A DNA stretch of 64,000 nt from JAOARY01 sp045345765 (GTDB taxonomy: Bacteria > Bacillota > Clostridia > Peptostreptococcales > Peptostreptococcaceae), in the NCBI GenBank assembly GCA_045345765.1, contig CP148265.1, forward strand, positions 2,542,001 to 2,606,000. Direction: 5' to 3'. Shown in pieces: positions 17,520 through 25,667 of the stretch (its first letter is position 1; each line of letters begins with the position of its first letter). The position numbers and the translations under genes were made by a program. The notes beneath the pieces were generated by a model. The model had not been told where the DNA came from. It made no database searches and saw only the letters and a program-made list of their open reading frames with translations.

Positions 17520-17792
17520 ATGAAATATGAAAATGCACAAAATATACTGCCAGAATATATTGTCAAATTGATTCAAGAACATATAGAGGGTGGATATTTA
17601 TATATACCAATAAAAAATAATAACAAAAAAGTTTGGGGAGAAAATACGAAGACAAAAGATATTCTAAAAAAAAGGAACAGAGAAATTTTTAGTAAATATA
17701 ATCTAGGAATATCTATAAAAAAACTTGCACAGAAATATTATCTTTCTGAACAAAGTATAAGAAGAATAATTAGACAACAGAAGGATATATAA
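17520..17792 (+). CDS. CD3324 family protein (Mor-like HTH)
   Basis: A 90-residue protein starting MKYENAQNILPEYIVKLIQ, with an aromatic beta stretch (GGYLYIPIK) and a C-terminal helix-turn-helix (YNLGISIKKLAQKYYLSEQS). This is the CD3324 family, related to Mor-type activators; members are small DNA-binding proteins of unknown targets in Clostridia. The window has a second member at 28087 with about half its residues identical. The unusual leader described separately is probably its main control element. Confidence 0.75.
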   Translation: MKYENAQNILPEYIVKLIQEHIEGGYLYIPIKNNNKKVWGENTKTKDILKKRNREIFSKYNLGISIKKLAQKYYLSEQSIRRIIRQQKDI

Positions 17793-17794
17793 AT

Positions 17795-17840
17795 AAAAAA
17801 CAGTATTTTTTATTAATTAAGATAATAAATACTGTTTTTT
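17795..17840 (+). terminator. Rho-independent terminator
   Basis: AAAAAACAGTATTTT pairs with AATACTGTTTTTTT across a 16-base loop, directly after the CD3324 gene. Confidence 0.75.
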
Positions 17841-17954
17841 TATGAGCTTTTACAGCTAAATATGAACAAATTTAATACAGAATCATTTTTAAACTGGAGT
17901 AATTATAAAATCAGGGTTAATATATTTATATATAAATAATAAAGGAGTAAATTA

Positions 17955-18683
17955 ATGAATAAACTAACAGTTTTAGAGGTTAAATTTGATTTTAATGGTG
18001 AAAAAAATGTCATTTATCCAGTTATATTAAGTGATGAAAGTGAAGTTGTTTTAATTGATTGTGGATATCCGAATTTTTTACCCTTAATAAGGAATGCTGC
18101 TAAAAAAGAGGGGGTTGATATTAGTAAATTAACAAAAATAATTATAACACATCATGATTTTGACCATATGGGAGCTTTAGCAGAGTTTAAAAAAGAGTAT
18201 CCAAACATTAAAGTTCTTTCATCAATTGAGGATGAAAAATATATTAGTGGTAAGGAAAAATCTTTAAGATTACAGCAAGCAGAGGCTATATATGATAAAA
18301 TTCCTGATGATGAAAAAGAAAGTGCGAAAAAGTTTCAGTATTTTATAGAAACAATAGAAAATGTAAAGGTGGACAGATGCTTAAAAGATAGTGATTATTT
18401 TTCTTGGTTTGGAGGTATGCAAGTAATTGCTACTCCAGGGCATATGCCAGGTCATATTTCAATTTACTTAAAAAATAGCAAAACATTAATTTCGGGTGAT
18501 GCATTAGTAGTCGAAAATGATAAATTGATGATACCATATCCTCAGTACACTTTAGATATGGATGAGGCAAAAAATTCTATAAAGAAATTATTAAATTATG
18601 AAATAGATCGAATTATATGCTATCATGGAGGAATATATATAAAAGATATAGAAGAATCTTTACAAAGTATTATTTTAGATTAA
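17955..18683 (+). CDS. metallo-beta-lactamase fold hydrolase
   Basis: A 242-residue MBL-fold enzyme behind AAAGGAGT. It shows LIDCGYP, the metal motif THHDFDHMG, ATPGHMPGHISIY, SGDALVV and a final CYHGG, which are the five expected metal-binding elements. In the first motif the second histidine of HxHxDH is replaced by aspartate, a variant seen in several Clostridial MBL hydrolases. The substrate cannot be told; lactonase or thioesterase-like activity is possible. Monocistronic. Confidence 0.85.
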   Translation: MNKLTVLEVKFDFNGEKNVIYPVILSDESEVVLIDCGYPNFLPLIRNAAKKEGVDISKLTKIIITHHDFDHMGALAEFKKEYPNIKVLSSIEDEKYISGKEKSLRLQQAEAIYDKIPDDEKESAKKFQYFIETIENVKVDRCLKDSDYFSWFGGMQVIATPGHMPGHISIYLKNSKTLISGDALVVENDKLMIPYPQYTLDMDEAKNSIKKLLNYEIDRIICYHGGIYIKDIEESLQSIILD

Positions 18684-18717
18684 CAGATTTGCATGATTAA
18701 TGTTTAAAATTAATGGC

Positions 18718-18777
18718 TTAAGTATTACTTTTATTGAATAAAAATAATACTTATAATATAAAAAGATATTAAATATA
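18718..18777 (+). repeat. palindromic segment resembling 15656-15716
   Basis: About 60 bases similar to a stretch inside the gene at 14517. In both, the sequence folds on itself (ACTATTATTTTTA and AGTATTACTTTTA arms around TTGAGT/TTGAAT) and is followed by the same TTATAATATAAAA-GATATTAAA. One arm position differs by a C-G to G-C swap. It may be a fragment of a lost paralogue of the 14517 gene. AT-rich composition lowers confidence. Confidence 0.35.
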
Positions 18778-18799
18778 ATGTAAGAAAGGTATGAAGTGA

Positions 18800-19003
18800 A
18801 TGATTAATATGTCAGGACAAGAACGTCAAAATATAAAAATAGGTTCAAATGTTAATGTGGTTCAAAAGCAAGATCAACGTTCAGGTAAGTTAACACAAGG
18901 TATTGTAAAAAGAATTCTTACAAATTCTAAAACGCATCCACATGGAATAAAAGTTATGCTTGAATCAGGTATAGTGGGCAGAGTAAAAGAAATATTAGAT
19001 TAG
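18800..19003 (+). CDS. YwbE family protein
   Basis: A 67-residue protein with SGQERQNIKIGSNVNVVQK, SGKLTQGIVKRIL and HPHGIKVMLESGIVGRV, which cover the whole YwbE (DUF2196) family. ATG 18800 and ATG 18809 (MSGQ...) are both possible starts. Members are small beta-rich proteins with an SH3/KOW-like fold; their role is unknown, possibly nucleic-acid binding. Confidence 0.85.
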   Translation: MINMSGQERQNIKIGSNVNVVQKQDQRSGKLTQGIVKRILTNSKTHPHGIKVMLESGIVGRVKEILD

Positions 19004-19035
19004 TATTATATAGATAAATTAAGAACATATATAAT

Positions 19036-19143
19036 TAAGGTTCTTTATCAAATGGTATTGATAAAAATTTTTAGCAAAAAAATAATGCAATTTTTAAAGG
19101 TAGTATGAAAGAGAAAAATCTTTTATACTACCTTTATTTTATT
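19036..19143 (+). repeat. dispersed hairpin repeat, copy C
   Basis: The best-formed copy: GGTTCTTTATCAAATGG near 19039, then AAGGTAGTATGAAAG at about 19097 pairing with CTTTTATACTACCTT with one G-U. It lies directly 3' of ywbE. Relative to copy A the stem has changed (T to C on one side) while keeping pairing, which hints that the structure matters. The rest of the gap to 19288 holds nothing recognisable. Confidence 0.6.
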
Positions 19144-19287
19144 GTTTGATAGAATTTAATATATGAAACAAAGTATATTTGGGTATAAAAATATATGACT
19201 TGAAATTAAGGAGAATAAATTAGATATTGTTTTTATTTAACAATAACACTATTTTGTAATATGTAAAATAGTAAAGAAAGGAATAGG

Positions 19288-20640
19288 TTGCTTATGGAAG
19301 GAATGTATTTAAAAGATGAACTATATAGTTTAGTTAAAAATGATACTAATATTTTTGAATTTATACAATCAGGTTCTTTAGATGGTATTTGGTATTGGGA
19401 TTTAGAAAATCCTCAAATTGAATGGATGAGTCCTAAATTTTGGCAAACGCTAGGTTACAATCCAGATGAAAAAAAACATTTAACAAGTGAATGGCAAGAT
19501 ATTATTTTTGAGGAAGATTTAAAACTAGCGATAGAAAAAGTTGGAAAACATTGTGCGGACCCAAATTATCCATATGACCAAATTGTACGATACAAGCATA
19601 AAAGCGGTTCTACTGTATGGATAAGATGCCGAGGATTAGCTATAAGAGATAAGAATGGAAAACCAATACGTATGCTTGGGGCACATACAGATATAACAGA
19701 TTTAAAAGAAACAGAAAAAAGACTTTCAAGGTTGACTAAAGAATATGAAAAAGTATTTAATGGGACTCAAGATGCTATGTTTTTAATAAAAGTTTTGGAA
19801 AATGGTGAATTTAAATATATTCGAAATAATAATGCTCATCAGAATAAAACTGGTATTTCTCTTGAACAAATAAGTGACAAATCTCCGCAAGAGCTACTTG
19901 GTAACAAATTAGGAGATATTGTTTCAGCAAATTACAATAGATGTGTTACAGCTAGGGAAAGTATAACATATGAAGAAGAATTAAATTTGCCTGGTGGAGC
20001 TTGTATTTGGTTAACAACTTTGACCCCTATTTTTGAAGAAAATAGAATTTCTTATATTGTAGGCTCAGCAACAGATATTACAGAGAGAAAAATATTAGAA
20101 ATAAAATTAGAAAAACAAGCAAATTACGATAAATTAACAGGTCTTCCAAATAGAAAATTATTTTTTGAACGATTAGAAAGGGTAATCCTTGAAAGTGAAA
20201 GAGATAATGCTGGGTTTGCGTTACTTTTTATTGATTTGGATGGATTTAAATATATAAATGATAATTATGGTCATGAAGTAGGTGATGAGGTACTAATTAT
20301 TGTTGGAAATAGAATTTCTAATTGTATTCGAAAATCAGACACAGTTGCAAGAATGGGTGGAGATGAATATTGTGTTTTTTTGAGAAATACTAAAGATAAA
20401 AAATCTATAATAAGTGCAGTTAAAAAGATTCATAAAGTATTAAAAGTGGTTATGTGTATAGGGAATAATGAATGCTATGTTGATTCTTCTATTGGAATTG
20501 CAGTGTATCCTAAAAATGGAACAGATAGCGAAATATTATTAAGAAATGCAGATTCTGTTATGTATGAAGTGAAAAAAAACGGGAAAGGTGGTTTTAAATT
20601 TTTTGAAGATACAAAAATAGATAAATATAAAAATGATTAA
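19288..20640 (+). CDS. PAS-PAS-GGDEF diguanylate cyclase
   Basis: The start is TTG 19288 or ATG 19294 after AAAGGAAT. A soluble protein of about 450 residues. PAS1 (about 25-135) ends IRMLGAHTDITDLKETEKRL and PAS2 (about 150-265) ends IVGSATDITERKI. The GGDEF domain (about 280-440) has NYDKLTGLPNRKLFFERL, LFIDLDGFKYIND and active-site GGDEY, a functional F-to-Y variant. An RxxD product-inhibition site (RKSD) lies five residues before GGDEY. It should make cyclic-di-GMP from two GTP in response to a PAS-sensed cue. With the HD-GYP protein at 59420 the window has both arms of c-di-GMP turnover. Confidence 0.9.
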   Translation: MLMEGMYLKDELYSLVKNDTNIFEFIQSGSLDGIWYWDLENPQIEWMSPKFWQTLGYNPDEKKHLTSEWQDIIFEEDLKLAIEKVGKHCADPNYPYDQIVRYKHKSGSTVWIRCRGLAIRDKNGKPIRMLGAHTDITDLKETEKRLSRLTKEYEKVFNGTQDAMFLIKVLENGEFKYIRNNNAHQNKTGISLEQISDKSPQELLGNKLGDIVSANYNRCVTARESITYEEELNLPGGACIWLTTLTPIFEENRISYIVGSATDITERKILEIKLEKQANYDKLTGLPNRKLFFERLERVILESERDNAGFALLFIDLDGFKYINDNYGHEVGDEVLIIVGNRISNCIRKSDTVARMGGDEYCVFLRNTKDKKSIISAVKKIHKVLKVVMCIGNNECYVDSSIGIAVYPKNGTDSEILLRNADSVMYEVKKNGKGGFKFFEDTKIDKYKND

Positions 20641-20668
20641 TAAATTTATATAAAAAATTATATAGATT

Positions 20669-20700
20669 AAAGAATTATCTTAGTCAGATAGTTCTTTTTT
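20669..20700 (+). terminator. Rho-independent terminator
   Basis: A 12-base arm AAAGAATTATCT with its complement (one G-U) around a 5-base loop, followed by six T, after the GGDEF gene. Confidence 0.8.
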
Positions 20701-20869
20701 GTTTATATAATTGACTAAATATATTATTATCGATAAAGATATAAAAAATTATATAATATTAAAATATAAAAGAATATAATTAATATTACTATAGTAAAAG
20801 AAAATATAATTATAGAAGCGAGAAATAGTCTTGCTGAAAATAGAATATATAGTTAGAGGTGAGTAATAT

Positions 20870-21745
20870 ATGAATATTAAAGCATATAAAGTAAATGTAT
20901 TTGCAAAGACCAAAAATGGAGGAAATCCTGCTGGGGTAGTACTTGACGCGAATAATTTATCTGAAAAAACCATGAAAGAAATTGCTAAAACTTTAGGCTT
21001 TAGTGAAACAGCTTTTATCATGAAATCAGATGTTGCGGACTTTAAAATTAGATTTTTTACTCCTAGTGAAGAAGTAGATTTGTGTGGTCATGCTACAATT
21101 GGAAGTTTTTTTGTATTATTAAAGAATAATATTGTTAAAACAGGTCTATATACTCAGGAAACAAAAGCAGGAATTTTGGAGGTTGAGATTAATGAAGATG
21201 ATATTATAATGATGACTCAAACAAATCCTAAATTCTATGAAACTATTGATTATAAGGAAATAGCACAAACTTTAAATATTAGTATGGAGGATTTTGATAT
21301 TAATTTTCCATGTCAAATTGTTTCGACAGGATTAAAAGATATATTAATACCTATAAAAAATAAAGAAATACTAAACTCTATAAAACCTAATTTTGCAAAG
21401 GTAAAAGAATTAAGCAAAAAATACAATGTTATTGGTTATCATATGTTTGCAATAAATGAAAAGAATAATAAAAATATATATTGTAGAAATTTAGCACCAT
21501 TATATGATATAGATGAAGAAGCAGCAACGGGAACATCAAATGGTGCATTAGCATGTTATCTATATAAATATAAAGTGATAAATTCTAATGAAGCAAGTAA
21601 TATTATTTTTGAACAAGGATATTCTATGAACAAGCCATCAATGATAATAGTAAGTTTAAGTATTCAAAATAGTAATATTAATAAGGTTAAGGTAGGAGGA
21701 ACTGCTTTAAATATGAATTTAATTGATATGAAAATTGATTTTTAA
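20870..21745 (+). CDS. PhzF family isomerase-like protein
   Basis: A 291-residue protein with the two-lobed diaminopimelate-epimerase-like fold of the PhzF family. It has AYKVNVFAKTKNGGNPAGVV, GFSETAFIM with the catalytic Glu, FFTPSEEVDLCGHATIGS, YCRNLAPLYDIDEEAATGTSNG and QGYSMNKPS. All family hallmarks are intact. PhzF itself isomerises a phenazine precursor; most Firmicute members are of unknown substrate. There are no other phenazine genes here, so the name should not be read as phenazine synthesis. Confidence 0.85.
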   Translation: MNIKAYKVNVFAKTKNGGNPAGVVLDANNLSEKTMKEIAKTLGFSETAFIMKSDVADFKIRFFTPSEEVDLCGHATIGSFFVLLKNNIVKTGLYTQETKAGILEVEINEDDIIMMTQTNPKFYETIDYKEIAQTLNISMEDFDINFPCQIVSTGLKDILIPIKNKEILNSIKPNFAKVKELSKKYNVIGYHMFAINEKNNKNIYCRNLAPLYDIDEEAATGTSNGALACYLYKYKVINSNEASNIIFEQGYSMNKPSMIIVSLSIQNSNINKVKVGGTALNMNLIDMKIDF

Positions 21746-21763
21746 ATAACATCTTAAAATAGT

Positions 21764-21805
21764 ACATATAAACAAGATATTTTATTTAATATTTTGTTTA
21801 TATGT
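21764..21805. terminator. bidirectional terminator
   Basis: A perfect 12-base inverted repeat (ACATATAAACAA and complement) with an AT-rich loop between the convergent phzF-like and MFS genes. Confidence 0.7.
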
Positions 21806-21819
21806 ATCATTTTATTAAT

Positions 21820-23058
21820 TTAACTATAATTTTTTATTTTTGGGATAGATTTATTACCATATATACCTCTAAGTATTGATACTACACCTAAAATTATTAT
21901 TAAGGATATAATGAATGTCATTATAGGTGCTCTAAAAATATGTTTAATAGAAATTAAAAAACCACCGATAAAAGCAGCTTCTCTATGTGATAACGATGAG
22001 AGTGCTATATAAGATGCTCGATGTTCTTTTGGCATAAGCTGTGTTTGTTCTGCACCTACTAAAGGAATGGCAACTGTTTCGCCAATTGAATTTATAAGCC
22101 CAAAAAGTAGTAGACTACTAAAACCTAAAGAATAGGAAAGTCCAATAAATCCTATGCAATAAAGCGTAAGACTAACAATCATAACATTTTTTCTTGACCA
22201 CTTGTCTGTTATTTTATTTGCTATTAATGTAAGAAAAATAACAAATATAGTATTTTCAAGCATTATTATGGATAACATCTTTACCCCTGTGATATTTACT
22301 CCCATAAATTTAAAAGAAAAAAATAAATCTTTTAAACGAATTGCAACATAACCAGGCATCATTTCTTCGCCAACAAGTAATAATCCCATACCTATAACAG
22401 TAAGTAAAAATGAATAATCTTTTATAGCAACACTATAGTGATTTAGCATATTTTTTATTATATTGCTTTTTGTTGTTTGTTTTTTATTTTTATTACTATC
22501 TTCTAAGAAAATATAATATGAAATTACTGTAAAGAGGCTTGTTATTGTTAATAATGAAAATAAAAGCCCTTTATGAGATTCATACATCATACCACCAAAG
22601 AAATAACCAAAACTAGCAGCAACATTCATACTCCAATATGTTATTGTATAAACATCTTTTCTCATTTTGGGAGGTGTACTGTCAATTATAAGTGCTTGCA
22701 TGGAAGGTCCTGAAATTGGAACAAAAGAAATATGAATTATATATCCCAAAACAAAAATATAAGGCATATTATTGAATTTTAGAATAGATAATGTCATTAT
22801 TGCCATTGATATAAAATTTAAACTATTTCCAATGAGTACTATTTTTTTTCTTGAATGTATATCTGCTAGATAACCACCAACAAGTCTCATAAAATAACTT
22901 GAAATTACAGTTAGTGATATTAATGAACCAGTTAAAACAGATCCAACCAAATCGTTCAAATAAAGAGCAACAAAAGGAAATACAGCTCTATAAACAATAG
23001 ATCCTGTAAAATTTGTTAGCAATTTGACTTTAACGTTGTGAGGAATTTGATTAAACAT
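21820..23058 (-). CDS. MFS transporter
   Basis: A 412-residue protein with about 12 hydrophobic spans. The loop between spans 2 and 3 reads GGYLADIHSRKKIVLIGN, a good match to the MFS motif A (G-x-x-x-D-x-x-x-R-K/R). The second half repeats it as ANKITDKWSRKNVMIVS. It begins with an ATG after a GGGGTGAA ribosome site. The substrate is unknown; the drug:H+ antiporter branch is likely. Confidence 0.85.
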   Translation of the reverse strand: MFNQIPHNVKVKLLTNFTGSIVYRAVFPFVALYLNDLVGSVLTGSLISLTVISSYFMRLVGGYLADIHSRKKIVLIGNSLNFISMAIMTLSILKFNNMPYIFVLGYIIHISFVPISGPSMQALIIDSTPPKMRKDVYTITYWSMNVAASFGYFFGGMMYESHKGLLFSLLTITSLFTVISYYIFLEDSNKNKKQTTKSNIIKNMLNHYSVAIKDYSFLLTVIGMGLLLVGEEMMPGYVAIRLKDLFFSFKFMGVNITGVKMLSIIMLENTIFVIFLTLIANKITDKWSRKNVMIVSLTLYCIGFIGLSYSLGFSSLLLFGLINSIGETVAIPLVGAEQTQLMPKEHRASYIALSSLSHREAAFIGGFLISIKHIFRAPIMTFIISLIIILGVVSILRGIYGNKSIPKIKNYS

Positions 23059-23161
23059 ATATTCACCCCTTATAAATTTTGACGTTTTTATTATTAGATT
23101 TTATAATTATTATGTCTTTATTAGGATACTATTCTTATTTAATTAAGTATATAATTAATAA

Positions 23162-23371
23162 AACCTTTTTTTGAGGGGGGGCGGTAGTGTAGACGGAGCA
23201 ATACATAAAGCAGTAGGTGAAAAAGTTTTGGCAGAATGTCTAAAGATAAAACCAAATCCAAATAGATTTAATTCTGGGGAAGCTGTAATAACAAGTGGTT
23301 TTGAATTAGTAAAATACCTTATTCATACAGTTGGGTCTATTTGGATATACGGTAAATCAAACGAAGCTTAA
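23162..23371 (+). pseudogene. macro-domain protein fragment
   Basis: The frame, open from 23162, reads GGGSVDGAIHKAVGEKVLAEC, then FNSGEAVITSGFELVKYLIHTVGSIW and stops. This is the ADP-ribose-binding core of an O-acetyl-ADP-ribose deacetylase-like macro domain, without the first ~30 and last ~90 residues. A run of seven G at its start (23174-23180) is also unusual here. Only a TTG could begin translation and no ribosome site is present. Confidence 0.7.
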
Positions 23372-23409
23372 AAATTAAGCTTAATATATTAATTATTTAA
23401 TCTAGTTTT

Positions 23410-25443
23410 TTAATCATTAAAAATAAAATTAGATTTAGATAGATATAACAAGCCTGTATCTGTTAACTGACAACCAGAACGACCTTTATTTATTATCAAA
23501 TAATTTTTTTGGGATAATGAAGTTAGTATTTTTCTCATTTCTATTTCAGATATTTTATAATAGGAATTAGAAAAAAACCTGCATAAATTTCTTCTGCCAG
23601 TACTTTCTCCATTTTTTTTACAAAGATAAATAGATTTAAGAACCAATAGATTTATTTTTTCTTGAGGCAGTTCATCAGTAATAATTTTTGATGAATTTTT
23701 ATTTTTAATATAATCAGGTAGATTATAAATATCTAAATCATTATCACTGACAATACACATATAGTCAATAAGATTTATTAGCTCTCGTATATTGCCAGGC
23801 CAATCATATTTTTGTATAAATAAATAAAAGTCTTTGGTTGCTTTTCTTTTTTTTAGTGCTAAAAATTTATTACATAATAATAATATGTCTGAACCACGTT
23901 CTTTTAGCGGAGGTAGAGTCAAAGAAAATACATTTAATCTAAAGAATAAATCTTTTCTGAACTTATTATCTAGAACCATTTCAAATAAATTTTTATTTGA
24001 GGCAGCTATAATGCGTACATCTATTGAAATTGAATAATTTGCACCAACCTTTCTAATTTCTTTTTCTTGTATTGCACGTAATAATTTTGCTTGTAAAGAA
24101 TAGGGGATTTCAGATATTTCATCAAGAAATAATGTACCGCCATGAGCTTTTTCAAAAAGACCTATACTCCCGCTTTGTTTTGCACCTGTAAAAGAAGACC
24201 CTTCATAACCAAAAAACTCTGATTCTAATAAATTATTTGGAATTCCTGCGCAATTTACTGCTATATAAGGATTTAAAGAACGTGTTGAAGCATTATGAAT
24301 AGAACTTGCCATTAGTTCTTTTCCCGTGCCACTGTCTCCATATATTAATATAGGTAAATTCGAATTAGCAAAGCGGTTACCAAGATTAATAGCTTTTTTT
24401 ATATTTTTGTTTTTTCCTATAATATCATTGAATGTATATTTAGCAAAATTTTGATTTCCTACTATTTTTTTATGAAGTTTTTGCTGTGTAGATTGTATGT
24501 GATTATAAGGTTCAAGTATAAGAATTTTTCCTAGTTTTGGTTCTTGTTTGTCTAGATAATTTAAATCTACTGCATATTTAGTTTTTTGAATTTCTATAAT
24601 ATCACTATTTAATTGATTATTTTGAAGTACTAGTTTTAGCTCTGGGATTTCTTTACCTAAATTATATATTGTTGTTGGAATCTGAGTTAAAGGTTTTAAA
24701 TATTCTAAAAATAATTGATTATGTGATATTATTTGATTTTCTGTATTAATAATAGCAATACCTTTATTAATTTTATTGAATAGTAAATTCCATTGTGCTG
24801 ATAAAAATTTATTATTTTCCAATAAAGAATTTATTCCTTTTAAAAAACTAGGAACAATTTTAATATAATTTTTAAATATTTTTTTTACAATTTCCATTTC
24901 AATATTAAAGTAAGATAAAATATCCATGATTACATCTGCTGTTAAAACTCTACTTCCTAAAATAATTTTAGGTGCAGTTGTTTTTGGTAAAAAATCATAG
25001 ATTCTAGGAGTAAATATATAATCAATGTTAGGAAAGGGGATATTAGCATCGGGAGACCAAGGTGTAAGATGTATATTTTTTACCCCTAATTGATAAATAT
25101 TAGTCATTGTTTCATAAGTCATATAGTTATTTAGATTAACAACAGCAGCAGTGGAGTTAGAAGGAATTTTTTTTAATTTTTTCAACGCTTCTAATGTGAT
25201 AGTTCTTCTCATTAGTAAAATAGGACAGTCACATTTTATATAAGATTGCATTTGAATTAATGCGGAAGGTTCATGTAGCAAAATCATTTCTGCATTATAA
25301 ATAGGAACAATTGGATTAGTATCTGGTGAATGACAAGTGATTTTGAATATATTTCCAAATAAATCTTCTAGTTGTTTTTTTAGAAATTTTCCACTCCAAT
25401 CGTTTTTTGCAATAATGTTTAAATTATAATTCATGTTGAACAC
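23410..25443 (-). CDS. sigma-54-dependent transcriptional activator
   Basis: A 677-residue enhancer-binding protein. The N-terminal ~200 residues look like a PrpR-type sensor region. A PAS-like segment (about 215-300) contains KGIAIINTENQIISHN. The AAA+ domain has YGDSGTGKELMASSIHN, the sigma-54 contact loop SSFTGAKQSGSIG (consensus GAFTGA with S in position two), GGTLFLDEISEIP, and RLNVFSLTLPPLKERGSDI with the arginine fingers. The C-terminus is not the usual Fis helix-turn-helix but a winged-helix-like region. It diverges from a gene with a good sigma-54 promoter (25616), which is its probable target. Confidence 0.85.
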   Translation of the reverse strand: MFNMNYNLNIIAKNDWSGKFLKKQLEDLFGNIFKITCHSPDTNPIVPIYNAEMILLHEPSALIQMQSYIKCDCPILLMRRTITLEALKKLKKIPSNSTAAVVNLNNYMTYETMTNIYQLGVKNIHLTPWSPDANIPFPNIDYIFTPRIYDFLPKTTAPKIILGSRVLTADVIMDILSYFNIEMEIVKKIFKNYIKIVPSFLKGINSLLENNKFLSAQWNLLFNKINKGIAIINTENQIISHNQLFLEYLKPLTQIPTTIYNLGKEIPELKLVLQNNQLNSDIIEIQKTKYAVDLNYLDKQEPKLGKILILEPYNHIQSTQQKLHKKIVGNQNFAKYTFNDIIGKNKNIKKAINLGNRFANSNLPILIYGDSGTGKELMASSIHNASTRSLNPYIAVNCAGIPNNLLESEFFGYEGSSFTGAKQSGSIGLFEKAHGGTLFLDEISEIPYSLQAKLLRAIQEKEIRKVGANYSISIDVRIIAASNKNLFEMVLDNKFRKDLFFRLNVFSLTLPPLKERGSDILLLCNKFLALKKRKATKDFYLFIQKYDWPGNIRELINLIDYMCIVSDNDLDIYNLPDYIKNKNSSKIITDELPQEKINLLVLKSIYLCKKNGESTGRRNLCRFFSNSYYKISEIEMRKILTSLSQKNYLIINKGRSGCQLTDTGLLYLSKSNFIFND

Positions 25444-25458
25444 GCTCCTTAATTAATA

Positions 25459-25503
25459 AAATGGGATTAATTCTATTTTAAAATGGATTATACCCATTAA
25501 AAT
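25459..25503. promoter_or_regulatory. candidate upstream activator sites
   Basis: AAATGGGATTA (25459) and AAATGGATTA (25481) form a direct repeat, and TACCCATTAA (25491) is the inverse, making a dyad from about 25477 to 25503. It lies about 120-155 bases upstream of the sigma-54 promoter, the expected distance for enhancer sites. Binding by the adjacent activator is inferred. Confidence 0.45.
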
Positions 25504-25615
25504 AATTTTAACAATTAATTTTTTATTTTTCAATATACTTTTTATTAATATTATATAGTTTGGTTTAAATGGTTTAGAATATTTATTAAAAAAAATTTAA
25601 AATAAAAATTATTTT

Positions 25616-25631
25616 TGGTATGTATAATGCT
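25616..25631 (+). promoter_or_regulatory. sigma-54 (-24/-12) promoter
   Basis: TGGTATGTATAATGCT has the invariant GG and GC exactly 10 bases apart, as in the consensus TGGCACG-N4-TTGC. It is about 40 bases upstream of the D-threonine-aldolase-like gene and next to a sigma-54 activator gene. Confidence 0.7.
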
Positions 25632-25667
25632 ATATTTATTAATAAAAAAATATAGGAGATGGTAGTT

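Noticed and set aside
20870..21745. Phenazine biosynthesis gene
   Set aside because: PhzF-like proteins are common outside phenazine producers and no other phz genes are in the window.
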